Position numbers and translations under genes: made by a program | Assembly: GCF_000716675.1 (NCBI RefSeq) | Contig: NZ_JNXT01000045.1 | Span: 42,105 to 106,104, forward strand | DNA length: 64,000 bases | Reading direction: 5' to 3' | DNA from: Streptomyces alboflavus | Lineage (GTDB): Bacteria > Actinomycetota > Actinomycetes > Streptomycetales > Streptomycetaceae | Notes under the pieces: generated by a model | Seen by the model: only the letters and a program-made list of their open reading frames with translations | What the model was told of the DNA's origin: nothing | The model's database searches: none | Part shown: positions 47,368 to 54,968 of the stretch, in pieces | Numbering within the stretch: the first letter of the stretch is position 1 | Layout: each line of letters starts with the position of its first letter

Positions 47368-48504
47368 ATGCATCCGATCCTGAAACCGAGCCTGCGCCGG
47401 GGCTGGCGCGACCTGAACACCGTCCAGTTCGGGGCGACGCGGGCACACGCCCGGGTCCTCGGGCCCGTGGACACCGCGACGGGCAGCTTCCTCTCTCTCC
47501 TCGACGGCACCCGCGGGCTGCCCCTGCTGCGCGCGGAGGGACAGCGGATAGGACTGCCGGACGGCCATGTGGACCGGCTCCTGCACCGGCTGGCCCGCGC
47601 CGGACTGCTCGACGACGCGACAGGCGGGGGCCCGGCGGCCGACGCCCTGCGCGCCCGCACGGACGTGATGGACCGGCTGCGCCCCGACCTCGCCGCGCTG
47701 TCGGTCGTCACCCCGGAGCCGAACCAGGCCGTCCGCACGATGGCCGCGCGCCGGGCCACCCGCGTGCGCGTCAAGGGCGGCGGCCGGGTGGGGGCGGTCG
47801 TCGCCTCGGTCCTGTCCGGGGCGGGGGTCGGCGAGGTCGATGTGATGGACGGCGGCTGTGTCGAGCCGTGGGACGTCGCTCCGGGCGGGGTGCCGCCGGA
47901 TTCGGTGGGACAGCGAAGGGACGCCGCCGCGAGAACGGCCGCACGGCGCGCGGCGCCCGGACGTCCGCCCCGCCACCCCGAGGACCGGGGCGACGGCGAG
48001 CGTGCCTGGTCCCTGGTCGTCCTCGCCCCGCGCGACGGCCTGGACGCCTTCGCTCCCGACCCGGCCGCCGCCGAGCCCCTGATCGCTGCGGGGACCCCGC
48101 ATCTGTACGCCGGGGTGATCGAGGGCACAGGCGTGGTCGGCCCGCTGGTCCTGCCCGGCGCGACCGCCTGCGCGGGCTGCCTCGCCCTGGACCGCGCCGA
48201 CGCCGACGCGGCCTGGCCGCGCATGCTGGCCCAGTGGCGCTCGGGCCGTCGCCGCCAGGTCCCGGCCTGTGACCTGGCCCTCGCGGCGACGGTCGCGGGG
48301 CTGGCCGCCGCGCACGCGCTCGCCTTCCTCGACGGGGCGGAGCCGGCCCTCGCGGGGGCGCGCTGGGAGACCTCGACGCCCGGCTTCGACTGGCGCAGAC
48401 ACCGCGCGCGGACGCATCGTTCGTGCCCCTGTGGGGCGAGTGAGCAAGTAAAGGGGGAGCGCGCCTCCGTGGATCGAGAGCCGCACGAGACAATGGCCGA
48501 GTAA
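47368..48504 (+). CDS. ThiF/E1-like (TOMM-cyclodehydratase C-protein-like) protein
   Basis: 378 aa. Residues 1-90 look like a winged-helix/leader-peptide-binding-type N-terminus (LKPSLRRGWRDLNTVQFGA, VDRLLHRLARAGLLDD); residues about 120-350 form a ThiF/E1-type Rossmann region with a loose glycine loop (VKGGGRVGAVVASVLSGAGV) and two Cys pairs, CAGC and CPCG, that could bind zinc. The family resembles the E1-like C protein of azoline-forming RiPP clusters, but no precursor peptide or YcaO gene is nearby, so RiPP function is unlikely. ATG 47368 follows GGGGGG. Actinobacterial synteny suggests a housekeeping role. Confidence 0.72.
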   Translation: MHPILKPSLRRGWRDLNTVQFGATRAHARVLGPVDTATGSFLSLLDGTRGLPLLRAEGQRIGLPDGHVDRLLHRLARAGLLDDATGGGPAADALRARTDVMDRLRPDLAALSVVTPEPNQAVRTMAARRATRVRVKGGGRVGAVVASVLSGAGVGEVDVMDGGCVEPWDVAPGGVPPDSVGQRRDAAARTAARRAAPGRPPRHPEDRGDGERAWSLVVLAPRDGLDAFAPDPAAAEPLIAAGTPHLYAGVIEGTGVVGPLVLPGATACAGCLALDRADADAAWPRMLAQWRSGRRRQVPACDLALAATVAGLAAAHALAFLDGAEPALAGARWETSTPGFDWRRHRARTHRSCPCGASEQVKGERASVDREPHETMAE

Positions 48505-48545
48505 GCGTCCGAAAGGGCGCGGCTGTCTGGGATTTGGAGGGGCGC

Positions 48546-49943
48546 ATGTCTGATCTTCCCCGGAAGGCGGTCACCCGTACCGCCAAGCTGGCCGCGCTGC
48601 CGCTCGGCTTCGCCGGGCGGGCGACCTGGGGGCTCGGCAAACGCATCGGCGGCAAGTCGGCGGAGATCGTCGGCCGGGAGCTGCAACAGCGCACGGCGGA
48701 GCAACTGTTCAAGGTCCTCGGCGAGCTGAAGGGCGGCGCCATGAAGTTCGGGCAGGCGCTGTCCGTCTTCGAGTCGGCGCTCCCGGAAGAGGTGGCGGGT
48801 CCCTATCGGGCGGCGCTGACGAAGCTTCAGGAAGCGGCGCCGCCGATGCCGACGCGCACGGTGCACGCGGTGCTCGCGGAGCGGCTCGGGGCGGACTGGC
48901 GTGATCGTTTCCAGGAGTTCGAGGACAAGCCCGCGGCGGCGGCCTCGATCGGCCAGGTGCACCGGGCGGTGTGGGAGGACGGCCGCGATGTCGCGGTGAA
49001 GGTGCAGTATCCGGGCGCGGGCGAGGCGCTGCTCTCGGACCTGAACCAGTTGAGCCGCTTCGCCCGGGTCCTCGGCCCGCTGATCCCGGGCATGGACATC
49101 AAGCCGCTCATCGCCGAACTGCGCGACCGCGTCTCCGAGGAGCTGGACTACGGCCTGGAGGCACAGGCCCAGCGCGCCCACGCCGAGGAGTTCGCGGACG
49201 ACCCGGATGTCGTGGTGCCGGACGTGGTCCACCAGAGCGAGCAGGTCCTGGTGACGGAGTGGATGGACGGGGTGCCGCTGTCGGAGGTGATCGCGGAGGG
49301 GACGCAGGAGCAGAAGAACCGCGCCGGCCAGCTCCTGACGCGCTTCCTCTTCTCGGGGCCGGCCCGCACAGGCCTGCTGCACGCCGACCCGCACCCGGGC
49401 AACTTCCGGCTGCTGACCGGCGAGAAGGGCGAATGGCGGCTCGGCGTCCTCGACTTCGGCACGGTGGACCGGCTGCCCGGCGGACTGCCCCCAACGATCG
49501 GCGACTCGCTGCGGATGACCGTCGAGGGCGAGGCGGACGCGGTCTACGACATGCTGTGCGAGGAGGGCTTCGTCAAGGAGACGGTCGACCTGGAGCCGGA
49601 GGCCGTCCTCGACTATCTGCTGCCGATCATCGAGCCCGCGGTGGCGGAGGAGTTCACGTTCACCCGTGGCTGGATGCGCAGCCAGGCGGCCCGGGTGGCC
49701 GACCCCCGCTCCCCCGCCCACCAGTTGGGCAAGCGGCTGAACCTCCCTCCGTCGTATCTCCTGATCCACCGCGTGACGCTCAGCACCATCGGGGTCCTGT
49801 GTCAGCTGGGCGCGACGGTGCGGATGCGGGAGGAACTGGAGGAGTGGCTGCCGGGATTCGTCGCCCAGGACGTCGAGGAGGAAGCCGACTTGGCGGCGGG
49901 CCCGGCGGATGAGGGCGTGGAGGAGGCGGTGGCGGAGGCATGA
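48546..49943 (+). CDS. ABC1/UbiB-family atypical kinase
   Basis: 465 aa. UbiB motifs in order: KxGQ (GGAMKFGQALSVFES), Ala-rich loop AAAASIGQVH, catalytic Lys in VAVKVQYPG, ExD-type EELDYGLEA, HADPHPGNF and metal DFG as LDFGTVDRL. Such proteins are ATPases acting on lipid or quinone pathways; the mycobacterial homologue next to whiB7 (Rv3197) has been linked to macrolide tolerance. ATG 48546 follows GGAGG. Stop and the Nudix start overlap (ATGA). Confidence 0.92.
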   Translation: MSDLPRKAVTRTAKLAALPLGFAGRATWGLGKRIGGKSAEIVGRELQQRTAEQLFKVLGELKGGAMKFGQALSVFESALPEEVAGPYRAALTKLQEAAPPMPTRTVHAVLAERLGADWRDRFQEFEDKPAAAASIGQVHRAVWEDGRDVAVKVQYPGAGEALLSDLNQLSRFARVLGPLIPGMDIKPLIAELRDRVSEELDYGLEAQAQRAHAEEFADDPDVVVPDVVHQSEQVLVTEWMDGVPLSEVIAEGTQEQKNRAGQLLTRFLFSGPARTGLLHADPHPGNFRLLTGEKGEWRLGVLDFGTVDRLPGGLPPTIGDSLRMTVEGEADAVYDMLCEEGFVKETVDLEPEAVLDYLLPIIEPAVAEEFTFTRGWMRSQAARVADPRSPAHQLGKRLNLPPSYLLIHRVTLSTIGVLCQLGATVRMREELEEWLPGFVAQDVEEEADLAAGPADEGVEEAVAEA

Positions 49944-50443
49944 CCGTGCGCAGAACACCCCGGCGCGCGGCGCGGGTTGCGGTGATCGCCCCGGACGACG
50001 CGGTCTTCCTCTTCGGGTACGACAACGAGGAAGTGGGTGTCCACTGGGCCATGCCCGGCGGCGGCCTTGATCCGGACGAGCTGCCGAGGGAGGGCGTGCT
50101 GCGCGAACTGCGCGAGGAGACCGGCTGGACGGACGTGCGGCCCGGAGCCCTGCTGTGCACCTGGGAGCACGATTTCACCCGCGCGGGTGTGCCGGTACGT
50201 CAGCACGAGCACATCTACGTGGCCCGCGGGCCACGGCGCGCCCCTACGCCCGAGGCCGCCGCCGCGCATGCCGAGGACGGCATCCTGCGCTGGCGCTGGT
50301 GGACCCCGCGGGAGCTGGCCGAAGCCCCCGAGCCGCTGTGGCCGCCCCAGCTCCCGGATCTGCTGGACGCGCTGCGCGCCACGGGTGTGCCGCAGGGCGT
50401 CGATCTCGGGTACCAGCCTCACGTGGCGGCGCACCAAGGCTGA
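49940..50443 (+). CDS. Nudix hydrolase
   Basis: 167 aa with a canonical Nudix box split as GGGLDPDELPREGVLREL and REETGW (G5xE7xREUxEExGU). Coupled to the UbiB-type gene by a four-base overlap. Substrate unknown. Confidence 0.92.
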   Translation: MTVRRTPRRAARVAVIAPDDAVFLFGYDNEEVGVHWAMPGGGLDPDELPREGVLRELREETGWTDVRPGALLCTWEHDFTRAGVPVRQHEHIYVARGPRRAPTPEAAAAHAEDGILRWRWWTPRELAEAPEPLWPPQLPDLLDALRATGVPQGVDLGYQPHVAAHQG

Positions 50444-50482
50444 GCCGAGGCGGGCGGGTGTGCCATCGAGCGGAGGGGTGGC

Positions 50483-50716
50483 TCACCACCAGGCAGAGTC
50501 GAGCCGCCCCTCGATCGCCCGGATGTTGTCCCGGGAGCAGGTGTCGCAGAAGTAGTGCCGGGCGCCGTTCTCCACGGAGCAGATCCATGTCGGGGGCGAG
50601 CCGTCGGCGACTGTGCCGCAGCGGGAGCACACGACGCTCTCGATGTCGTTCTTGACGTCGTGGCCGTTCTTGACGTCGTGCCGGGCGTCCGCAGGTTCAG
50701 GAGGCTGCTGGTCCAC
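50483..50716 (-). CDS. Small zinc-ribbon-like protein
   Basis: 77 aa. Contains CSRCG and CDTCS separated by about 25 residues (VCSRCGTVADGSPPTWICSV ... FCDTCSRDN), a four-Cys ribbon plus one extra Cys. N-terminus has an imperfect repeat HDVKNGHDVKND. GTG 50716 follows AAGG at some distance. A short protein of this kind is often annotated hypothetical at this locus; function unknown. Confidence 0.7.
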   Translation of the reverse strand: MDQQPPEPADARHDVKNGHDVKNDIESVVCSRCGTVADGSPPTWICSVENGARHYFCDTCSRDNIRAIEGRLDSAWW

Positions 50717-50760
50717 GCGGCGACCTTATCGCCGCCACCAGAAGATCGGTGCGCACAACG

Positions 50761-50800
50761 CACCGCGGGGGCCGGTCCGTTCGGACCGGCCCCCGCGGTG
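50761..50800. terminator. Perfect 19-bp hairpin between the small genes
   Basis: CACCGCGGGGGCCGGTCCG-TT-CGGACCGGCCCCCGCGGTG is a perfect 19-bp inverted repeat with a 2-base centre. It is on the downstream side of the gene ending at 50946 and upstream of the gene starting at 50716, so it most likely terminates the wblC transcript. Confidence 0.75.
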
Positions 50801-50945
50801 TACTTCCGTGAAGCTCCGGTGAGCTTCGTCTGTGCCGGTGCCCCGGGCGCTGCGCGCGTCCCGGGCCGCCGTGCGTGTCGTGCCTGCCGGTGCGGCCGCT
50901 CTGGCGCGGCCGCACCGGTTCTCGCGGATTCGCGGAGCTGCGGGA

Positions 50946-51269
50946 CTACTGCATGACCGCGATGGCGAGGGCACGCCTCGCGCGCAGGGACGCGCGCTCG
51001 GCGCGGCGCTGCATGCGGCGAGCCGCGATCAGGCGCGCGGCCGGGCGGTGCTCCTCGGCCTCACGCAGGCGTTCGTGCATATGCGCACGGGCCAGGGCTT
51101 CTGGGATGAGTTGCATTTCGCGGGTCCTGTTCTGGCGCGAGCCGGTCGCGCCGGTGGTGGTGAAGTCTGAGATGGCGGAGCCACTGGGCTCGCTCGTGGG
51201 TGCCTTCATCGGGGCCTGCTTCTTGGGGTCGTGCGTCATGGGGCGATCGATCGTTCCGGCGGTACTCAT
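50946..51269 (-). CDS. Small protein co-translated with WblC
   Basis: 107 aa, rich in Ala and Arg; helical C-terminus (RERLREAEEHRPAARLIAARR-type). ATG overlaps the wblC stop (ATGA), so it is cotranscribed with wblC and could be part of its antibiotic-induced output. No known domain recognised; basic character would allow nucleic acid or protein binding, which is speculation. Confidence 0.72.
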   Translation of the reverse strand: MSTAGTIDRPMTHDPKKQAPMKAPTSEPSGSAISDFTTTGATGSRQNRTREMQLIPEALARAHMHERLREAEEHRPAARLIAARRMQRRAERASLRARRALAIAVMQ

Positions 51270-51634
51270 GCCACGACCGGGTTCTTCCGCGGACGGCCAC
51301 GCGGCCGCTTGCGGGCCACGACCACGCCCTGGACGAAGAGCTCGCCGCCCCAGACGCCCCACGGCTCACGCCGCTCCTTGGCGCCGGCCAGGCAGGCCTC
51401 CATCAGCGGGCAGGTACGGCAGAGGGACTTGGCGTACTCGACGTCGGCCGGGGACTCGGCGAAGAAGACCTCCGGGTCGTAGGCACGGCAGGGGACGGGT
51501 ACGCCGAGGTTCTCGATGGCGTCGTCGAGCGCGGTGAGCGCGGTGAGGGGAGTCAAGGTCGGGTCCTCCGTGGGTGCGGGCGGCGGGAGAGTGTCTGAAG
51601 GCGGTACGGACGGGGCGTGCGCTTCGAGTTGCAC
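51266..51634 (-). CDS. wblC: WblC/WhiB7, antibiotic-responsive iron-sulfur transcription factor
   Basis: 122 aa. Four Cys cluster ligands: PCRAYDPE and CRTCPLMEAC; the GVWGGE turn; and the C-terminal AT-hook RGRPRK that distinguishes WhiB7/WblC from other Wbl proteins. WblC activates intrinsic multi-drug resistance genes in response to ribosome-targeting antibiotics. GTG 51634 gives the family start QLEAHAPSVPPS with GAGG about 11 bases upstream. Its long leader contains an upstream ORF and a terminator (see separate entries). A small gene follows with overlapping start. Confidence 0.94.
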   Translation of the reverse strand: MQLEAHAPSVPPSDTLPPPAPTEDPTLTPLTALTALDDAIENLGVPVPCRAYDPEVFFAESPADVEYAKSLCRTCPLMEACLAGAKERREPWGVWGGELFVQGVVVARKRPRGRPRKNPVVA

Positions 51635-51743
51635 GGTGGTGTTTTCCTCGTCTGGTCGTGCCGGCCTGGGTCGGCCGGTTGGCGGCTGGTACCGGGTCTT
51701 GCTCAGCCCCTTCGCTCTGTCTCCCGGTTCTGGGGAAAACAGA

Positions 51744-51778
51744 AGGGCCGCGGATCCCGGGTGGGGTTCCGCGGCCCT
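51744..51778 (-). promoter_or_regulatory. Intrinsic terminator in the wblC leader (attenuator)
   Basis: On the transcribed strand AGGGCCGCGGA pairs with TCCGCGGCCCT (11-bp stem, 13-base loop) and is followed by TCTGTTTTCC, a U-tract rare in this genome. It sits 23 bases past the end of the upstream ORF and 110 bases before wblC, the position of an attenuator. In mycobacteria and Streptomyces, whiB7/wblC leaders are regulated this way in my recollection. Confidence 0.8.
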
Positions 51779-51800
51779 GAAGGCGCCGGTCTGATCGAGA

Positions 51801-52151
51801 TCAGACTGGATCACTCCAGGGTTCGAGCCCACGGAAGGCCCACATCGTGTGGTGCTGCTGCGTCTTGTTCCGGAATCCGGCACCGGCTGCCGCGAAGACA
51901 TAGGCCTGTGCCTGTGCCGTCGCTACTGCTTCCGATGCCTTGGTCGGTCGCTCATTGCCCTCGCGGATCTCAAGACCCGACAGGGGCAGGGCGGGGGCGG
52001 CCGGACGCACGGCGGCGCTGCCGAGAGACGGAGCGGCGTTGCCGACGGACAGACCGGTGCCCTGGTTCGAGAAGCCGAGCAGGCAGGAAGCGACGACCGA
52101 GCGATCGGTCATTTTGACGGTGCTGATGAAGCTCTCGTTGTTGCTGATCAC
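51801..52151 (-). CDS. Upstream ORF in the wblC leader (116 aa, putative attenuator peptide)
   Basis: GTG 52151 has AGGAGG at 8-base spacing. The protein begins ISNNESFISTVKMTDRSVV and ends FRGLEPWSDPV; it contains an Ala/Thr/Gln-rich middle and has no recognised fold. Its stop lies just before a terminator hairpin. This is the arrangement of a sensing ORF: ribosomes stalled by antibiotic would disturb terminator folding and allow wblC expression. It may also be a real small protein; both could hold. Confidence 0.7.
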   Translation of the reverse strand: MISNNESFISTVKMTDRSVVASCLLGFSNQGTGLSVGNAAPSLGSAAVRPAAPALPLSGLEIREGNERPTKASEAVATAQAQAYVFAAAGAGFRNKTQQHHTMWAFRGLEPWSDPV

Positions 52152-52260
52152 TGGAATCGCCTCCTCTCGGCGTCTAGGGGAGCGGCCGAAACCGTTCCTC
52201 GGACTGACAAGTACAGCACGGGACCAGGGCTTCGGAGAAGCCGCCGTTCCCGTGCTTAAG

Positions 52261-52300
52261 AACCTATGGGTCTTCCTTGCGCATGCGCAAACTATTTTTT
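52261..52300 (-). promoter_or_regulatory. wblC promoter with A-tract (WblC autoregulatory type)
   Basis: On the complement: an AAAAAATAG tract (about 52300-52292), then TTGCGC (-35, 52290-52285), 18 bases, and TAGGTT (-10, 52266-52261). An AT-rich patch just upstream of the -35 is the recognition hallmark for the WhiB7 AT-hook bound with the housekeeping sigma factor. The -35 sits in the perfect palindrome TTGCGCATGCGCAA (52277-52290). The start of wblC is about 620 bases downstream. Confidence 0.75.
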
Positions 52301-52313
52301 CGACGAGTTTGAA

Positions 52314-54530
52314 TCAGTTCGCCTCGTCGTCCTCCGCAAGCTCCTGACCTGCACAGATAGCGAGGACGTCGGCGCCGAAGTGACGCAGCTTGCGGACGAC
52401 GACGCCCGGGATGCGGGCCAGCTCACCCTCGTCCTCCGGCACGGCCTCCGCGATGGCGATCAAGGTTTTGTCCGTGAAGACGCAGAACGGGGGCTGTCCC
52501 AGGCGCCGCGCCTGACCCGATCGCCACTCGAGGAGCCGTTCGTAGAGCCCTTCGTCCATGTCCGACGGGCAGCCCTCGCAGCGCATGAGCTTCATCTCAC
52601 CGGCGTCGGTGAGGGTGCGGCCGCAGACACGGCAGCGCGCGGGGCTGCGGCCGCCGCGGCGGCGCTCCCGGGGCGCTCCGGCCTCACCGGGCTCCCCGCT
52701 CCGGCCGGTGCCGCGCTCGATGCCACCGGGTCCGCCCGCCGCGCGCGCCCCCGCGGCGGTGCCCGAGCCGGGGCGCAGGCCGTCGAGGAAGCGGCTGGCC
52801 CGGCGGCTGGGGCGGCCCCCCGGGGACCGTGAGAGGGCCCAGGACAGGGAGAGGTGGACGCGGGCGCGGGTCACGCCCACGTACAGGAGCCTGCGCTCCT
52901 CCTCGACCTGCTCGGCGGTCTTGGCGTACGTGATCGGCATCATGCCCTCGGCCAGGCCGACGAGGAACACGGCGTCCCACTCCAGGCCCTTCGCCGCGTG
53001 CAGGGAGGCCAGCGTGACGCCCTCGACGGTGGGCGCGTGCTGTGCGGCGGCGCGCTCGTCCAGCTCGGCCACGAGGTCGGCGAGGGTGGCCTCGGGCCGG
53101 GCCGCGGCGAAGTCCTCGGCGAGGCGCACCAGGGCGGCCAGGGACTCCCAGCGGTCGCGGACCGCGCCGGAGCCCGCGGGCGCCTTGGTCGTCCAGCCCT
53201 TGGTGGAGAGCACGGCCCGCACCTGCGAGGGCAGGTCGACCATGTCGTCCAGGAGGGTGTCGTTGCCGCCGAAGCGGGCGGCGCCGCGCAGGGCCGCGCC
53301 CGCCTCGCGGACCTCGGTGCGCTCGAAGAAGCGCTCGGCTCCGCGCAGCAGGTAGGGGATGCCCAGGTCGGCCAGGGCCTGTTCGTAGATCTCCGACTGG
53401 GAGTTCGTGCGGAACAGGATCGCGATGTCGCCCGCGGGGACGCCGTCGGCGATCAGGGCGCGGATGCGGCGGGCGGCGCCCTCGGCCTCGGCGGGCTCGT
53501 CCGCGTACTCCGTGTAGACGGGCTCGGTGCCGGGCTCGCGCTGCGAGACCAGTTCGAGGCGGTGGTCGGCGGCACGGCCGACGGCCTGGGAGAGCAGGCC
53601 GTTGGCGAGGTGGACGACCTGGGGCGTCGAGCGGTAGTCCCGGACGAGCTTGACGAGGGTGGCGCCCGGGTGGCGGGTGCGGAAGTTCAGCAGGTGGTCG
53701 GGGGTGGCGCCGGTGAACGAGTAGATCGTCTGGCTGGCGTCGCCAACGACGCAGAGGTTGTCGCGGTCGCCGAGCCACAGCTCCAGGAGGCGCTGCTGGA
53801 GCGGGCTCACGTCCTGGTACTCGTCGACCACGAAGTGCTGGTACTGGGAGCGGACCTGGTCGGCGATGTCGTGGCGGTCCTGGAGGATACCGACGGCCAG
53901 GAGCAGGACGTCCTCGAAGTCGATGACCGAGCGGTCGCGCTTGAGGTCCTCGTACGCCGCGTAGAGCTGGGAGATCTCGGCGGGGTCGCGGGGGGTGTCG
54001 CGGCCGGACTTGGCCGCGACGGCGGCGTAGTCGGCGGGGACGGTCTGGGTGACCTTGGACCACTCGATCTCGCCGGTCACATCCCGCAGCTCGTTGCGGT
54101 CGAGGCGGACGCGGCAGGCCGCCGCGGCCTCGGCGACGAGCTGGACCTTGCGCTCGACGAGGCGGGGCAGCGAGCCGCCGACGGCCTTCGGCCAGAAGTA
54201 CTGGAGCTGGCGCAGGGCGGCGGAGTGGAACGTGCGCGCCTGGACGCCCGTGGCACCCAGCTGGCGCAGGCGGCCGCGCATCTCCCCGGCCGCGCGGTTG
54301 GTGAACGTGACGGCGAGCACGCTGTTCGGCTGGAGGATCCCGGCCCGCACGCCATAGGCGATGCGGTGCGTGATGGCGCGGGTCTTGCCCGTGCCCGCGC
54401 CCGCGAGCACGCACACCGGCCCGTGCAGGGCGGTGGCGACCTCGCGCTGCTCCGGGTCGAGCCCGTCGAGCACCGCGTCGGCCGTGTCCGGGACCCGGGG
54501 GAAGAGGGTGGAGTGCGTTGCTGCTGTCAC
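52314..54530 (-). CDS. uvrD2: UvrD2-type SF1 DNA helicase with zinc motif and HRDC domain
   Basis: 738 aa. Helicase motifs: GAGTGKT (I), VTFTNRAAGEM (Ia), FVVDEYQDVSPLQ (II), VGDASQTIYSFTGA (III), LVRDYRST (IV), TLASLHAAKGLEWD (V) and LLYVGVTRAR (VI). C-terminal to the motor are two CxxC-type pairs (CRVCGRTL, CEGCPSD) and an HRDC domain (FTDKTLIAIAEAVP). This domain order is that of mycobacterial UvrD2. GTG 54530; start uncertain because a ribosome site is not well spaced. Immediately upstream of the wblC promoter. Confidence 0.93.
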   Translation of the reverse strand: MTAATHSTLFPRVPDTADAVLDGLDPEQREVATALHGPVCVLAGAGTGKTRAITHRIAYGVRAGILQPNSVLAVTFTNRAAGEMRGRLRQLGATGVQARTFHSAALRQLQYFWPKAVGGSLPRLVERKVQLVAEAAAACRVRLDRNELRDVTGEIEWSKVTQTVPADYAAVAAKSGRDTPRDPAEISQLYAAYEDLKRDRSVIDFEDVLLLAVGILQDRHDIADQVRSQYQHFVVDEYQDVSPLQQRLLELWLGDRDNLCVVGDASQTIYSFTGATPDHLLNFRTRHPGATLVKLVRDYRSTPQVVHLANGLLSQAVGRAADHRLELVSQREPGTEPVYTEYADEPAEAEGAARRIRALIADGVPAGDIAILFRTNSQSEIYEQALADLGIPYLLRGAERFFERTEVREAGAALRGAARFGGNDTLLDDMVDLPSQVRAVLSTKGWTTKAPAGSGAVRDRWESLAALVRLAEDFAAARPEATLADLVAELDERAAAQHAPTVEGVTLASLHAAKGLEWDAVFLVGLAEGMMPITYAKTAEQVEEERRLLYVGVTRARVHLSLSWALSRSPGGRPSRRASRFLDGLRPGSGTAAGARAAGGPGGIERGTGRSGEPGEAGAPRERRRGGRSPARCRVCGRTLTDAGEMKLMRCEGCPSDMDEGLYERLLEWRSGQARRLGQPPFCVFTDKTLIAIAEAVPEDEGELARIPGVVVRKLRHFGADVLAICAGQELAEDDEAN

Positions 54531-54605
54531 CCCGCCATGCTGCCAGGTCCCACGAGGCGGCTGTGCCGGTTGTCCACAGGGGGGCGCTCGCAGTCGTACT
54601 AATGC

Positions 54606-54632
54606 GGGAATGGTGACCGGGTCGCGTACGTT
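54606..54632 (+). promoter_or_regulatory. SigR-dependent promoter of the mycoredoxin gene
   Basis: GGGAAT (54606-54611), exactly 18 bases, then GTT (54630-54632) matches SigR promoter consensus. It lies 67 bases before the mycoredoxin ATG, in line with a redox stress role. Confidence 0.88.
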
Positions 54633-54698
54633 CGAGTCAGTGCGGCTACGCACACGACGTGCGGTGACGCACCCCGAGGCTTAAGGAGCGCGAGAGAC

Positions 54699-54941
54699 AT
54701 GCCGGGCACTGTGACGATGTACAGCACCACGTGGTGCGGCTACTGCCGCAGGCTGAAGAGCCAGATGGACCGCGAGGGCATCACGTACGAAGAGATCAAC
54801 ATCGAGCACGACCCGGACTCCGCGGCCTTCGTCGAGAAGGCGAACGGCGGCAACCAGACGGTTCCCACCGTTCTCTTCCCGGACGGCTCGACGCTGACCA
54901 ACCCCTCGCTGGCCCAGGTGAAGCAGAAGCTCGCCGCCTGA
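54699..54941 (+). CDS. mrx1: Mycoredoxin (glutaredoxin-like)
   Basis: 80-aa thioredoxin fold with the active-site motif TTWCGYC and cis-Pro loop TVPTVLF, as in mycoredoxin-1, which reduces mycothiol mixed disulphides. Starts ATG 54699 with AAGGAG 10 bases upstream. The SigR promoter upstream makes it part of the thiol-stress regulon. Confidence 0.93.
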   Translation: MPGTVTMYSTTWCGYCRRLKSQMDREGITYEEINIEHDPDSAAFVEKANGGNQTVPTVLFPDGSTLTNPSLAQVKQKLAA

Positions 54942-54968
54942 CCCGGCGGGCCGGGCGGCGCGCCCGGC

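Noticed and set aside
47368..48504. RiPP (azoline) biosynthesis cluster around the ThiF-like protein
   Set aside because: No YcaO, dehydrogenase, protease-transporter or precursor peptide is adjacent, and neighbours are conserved housekeeping-type genes.
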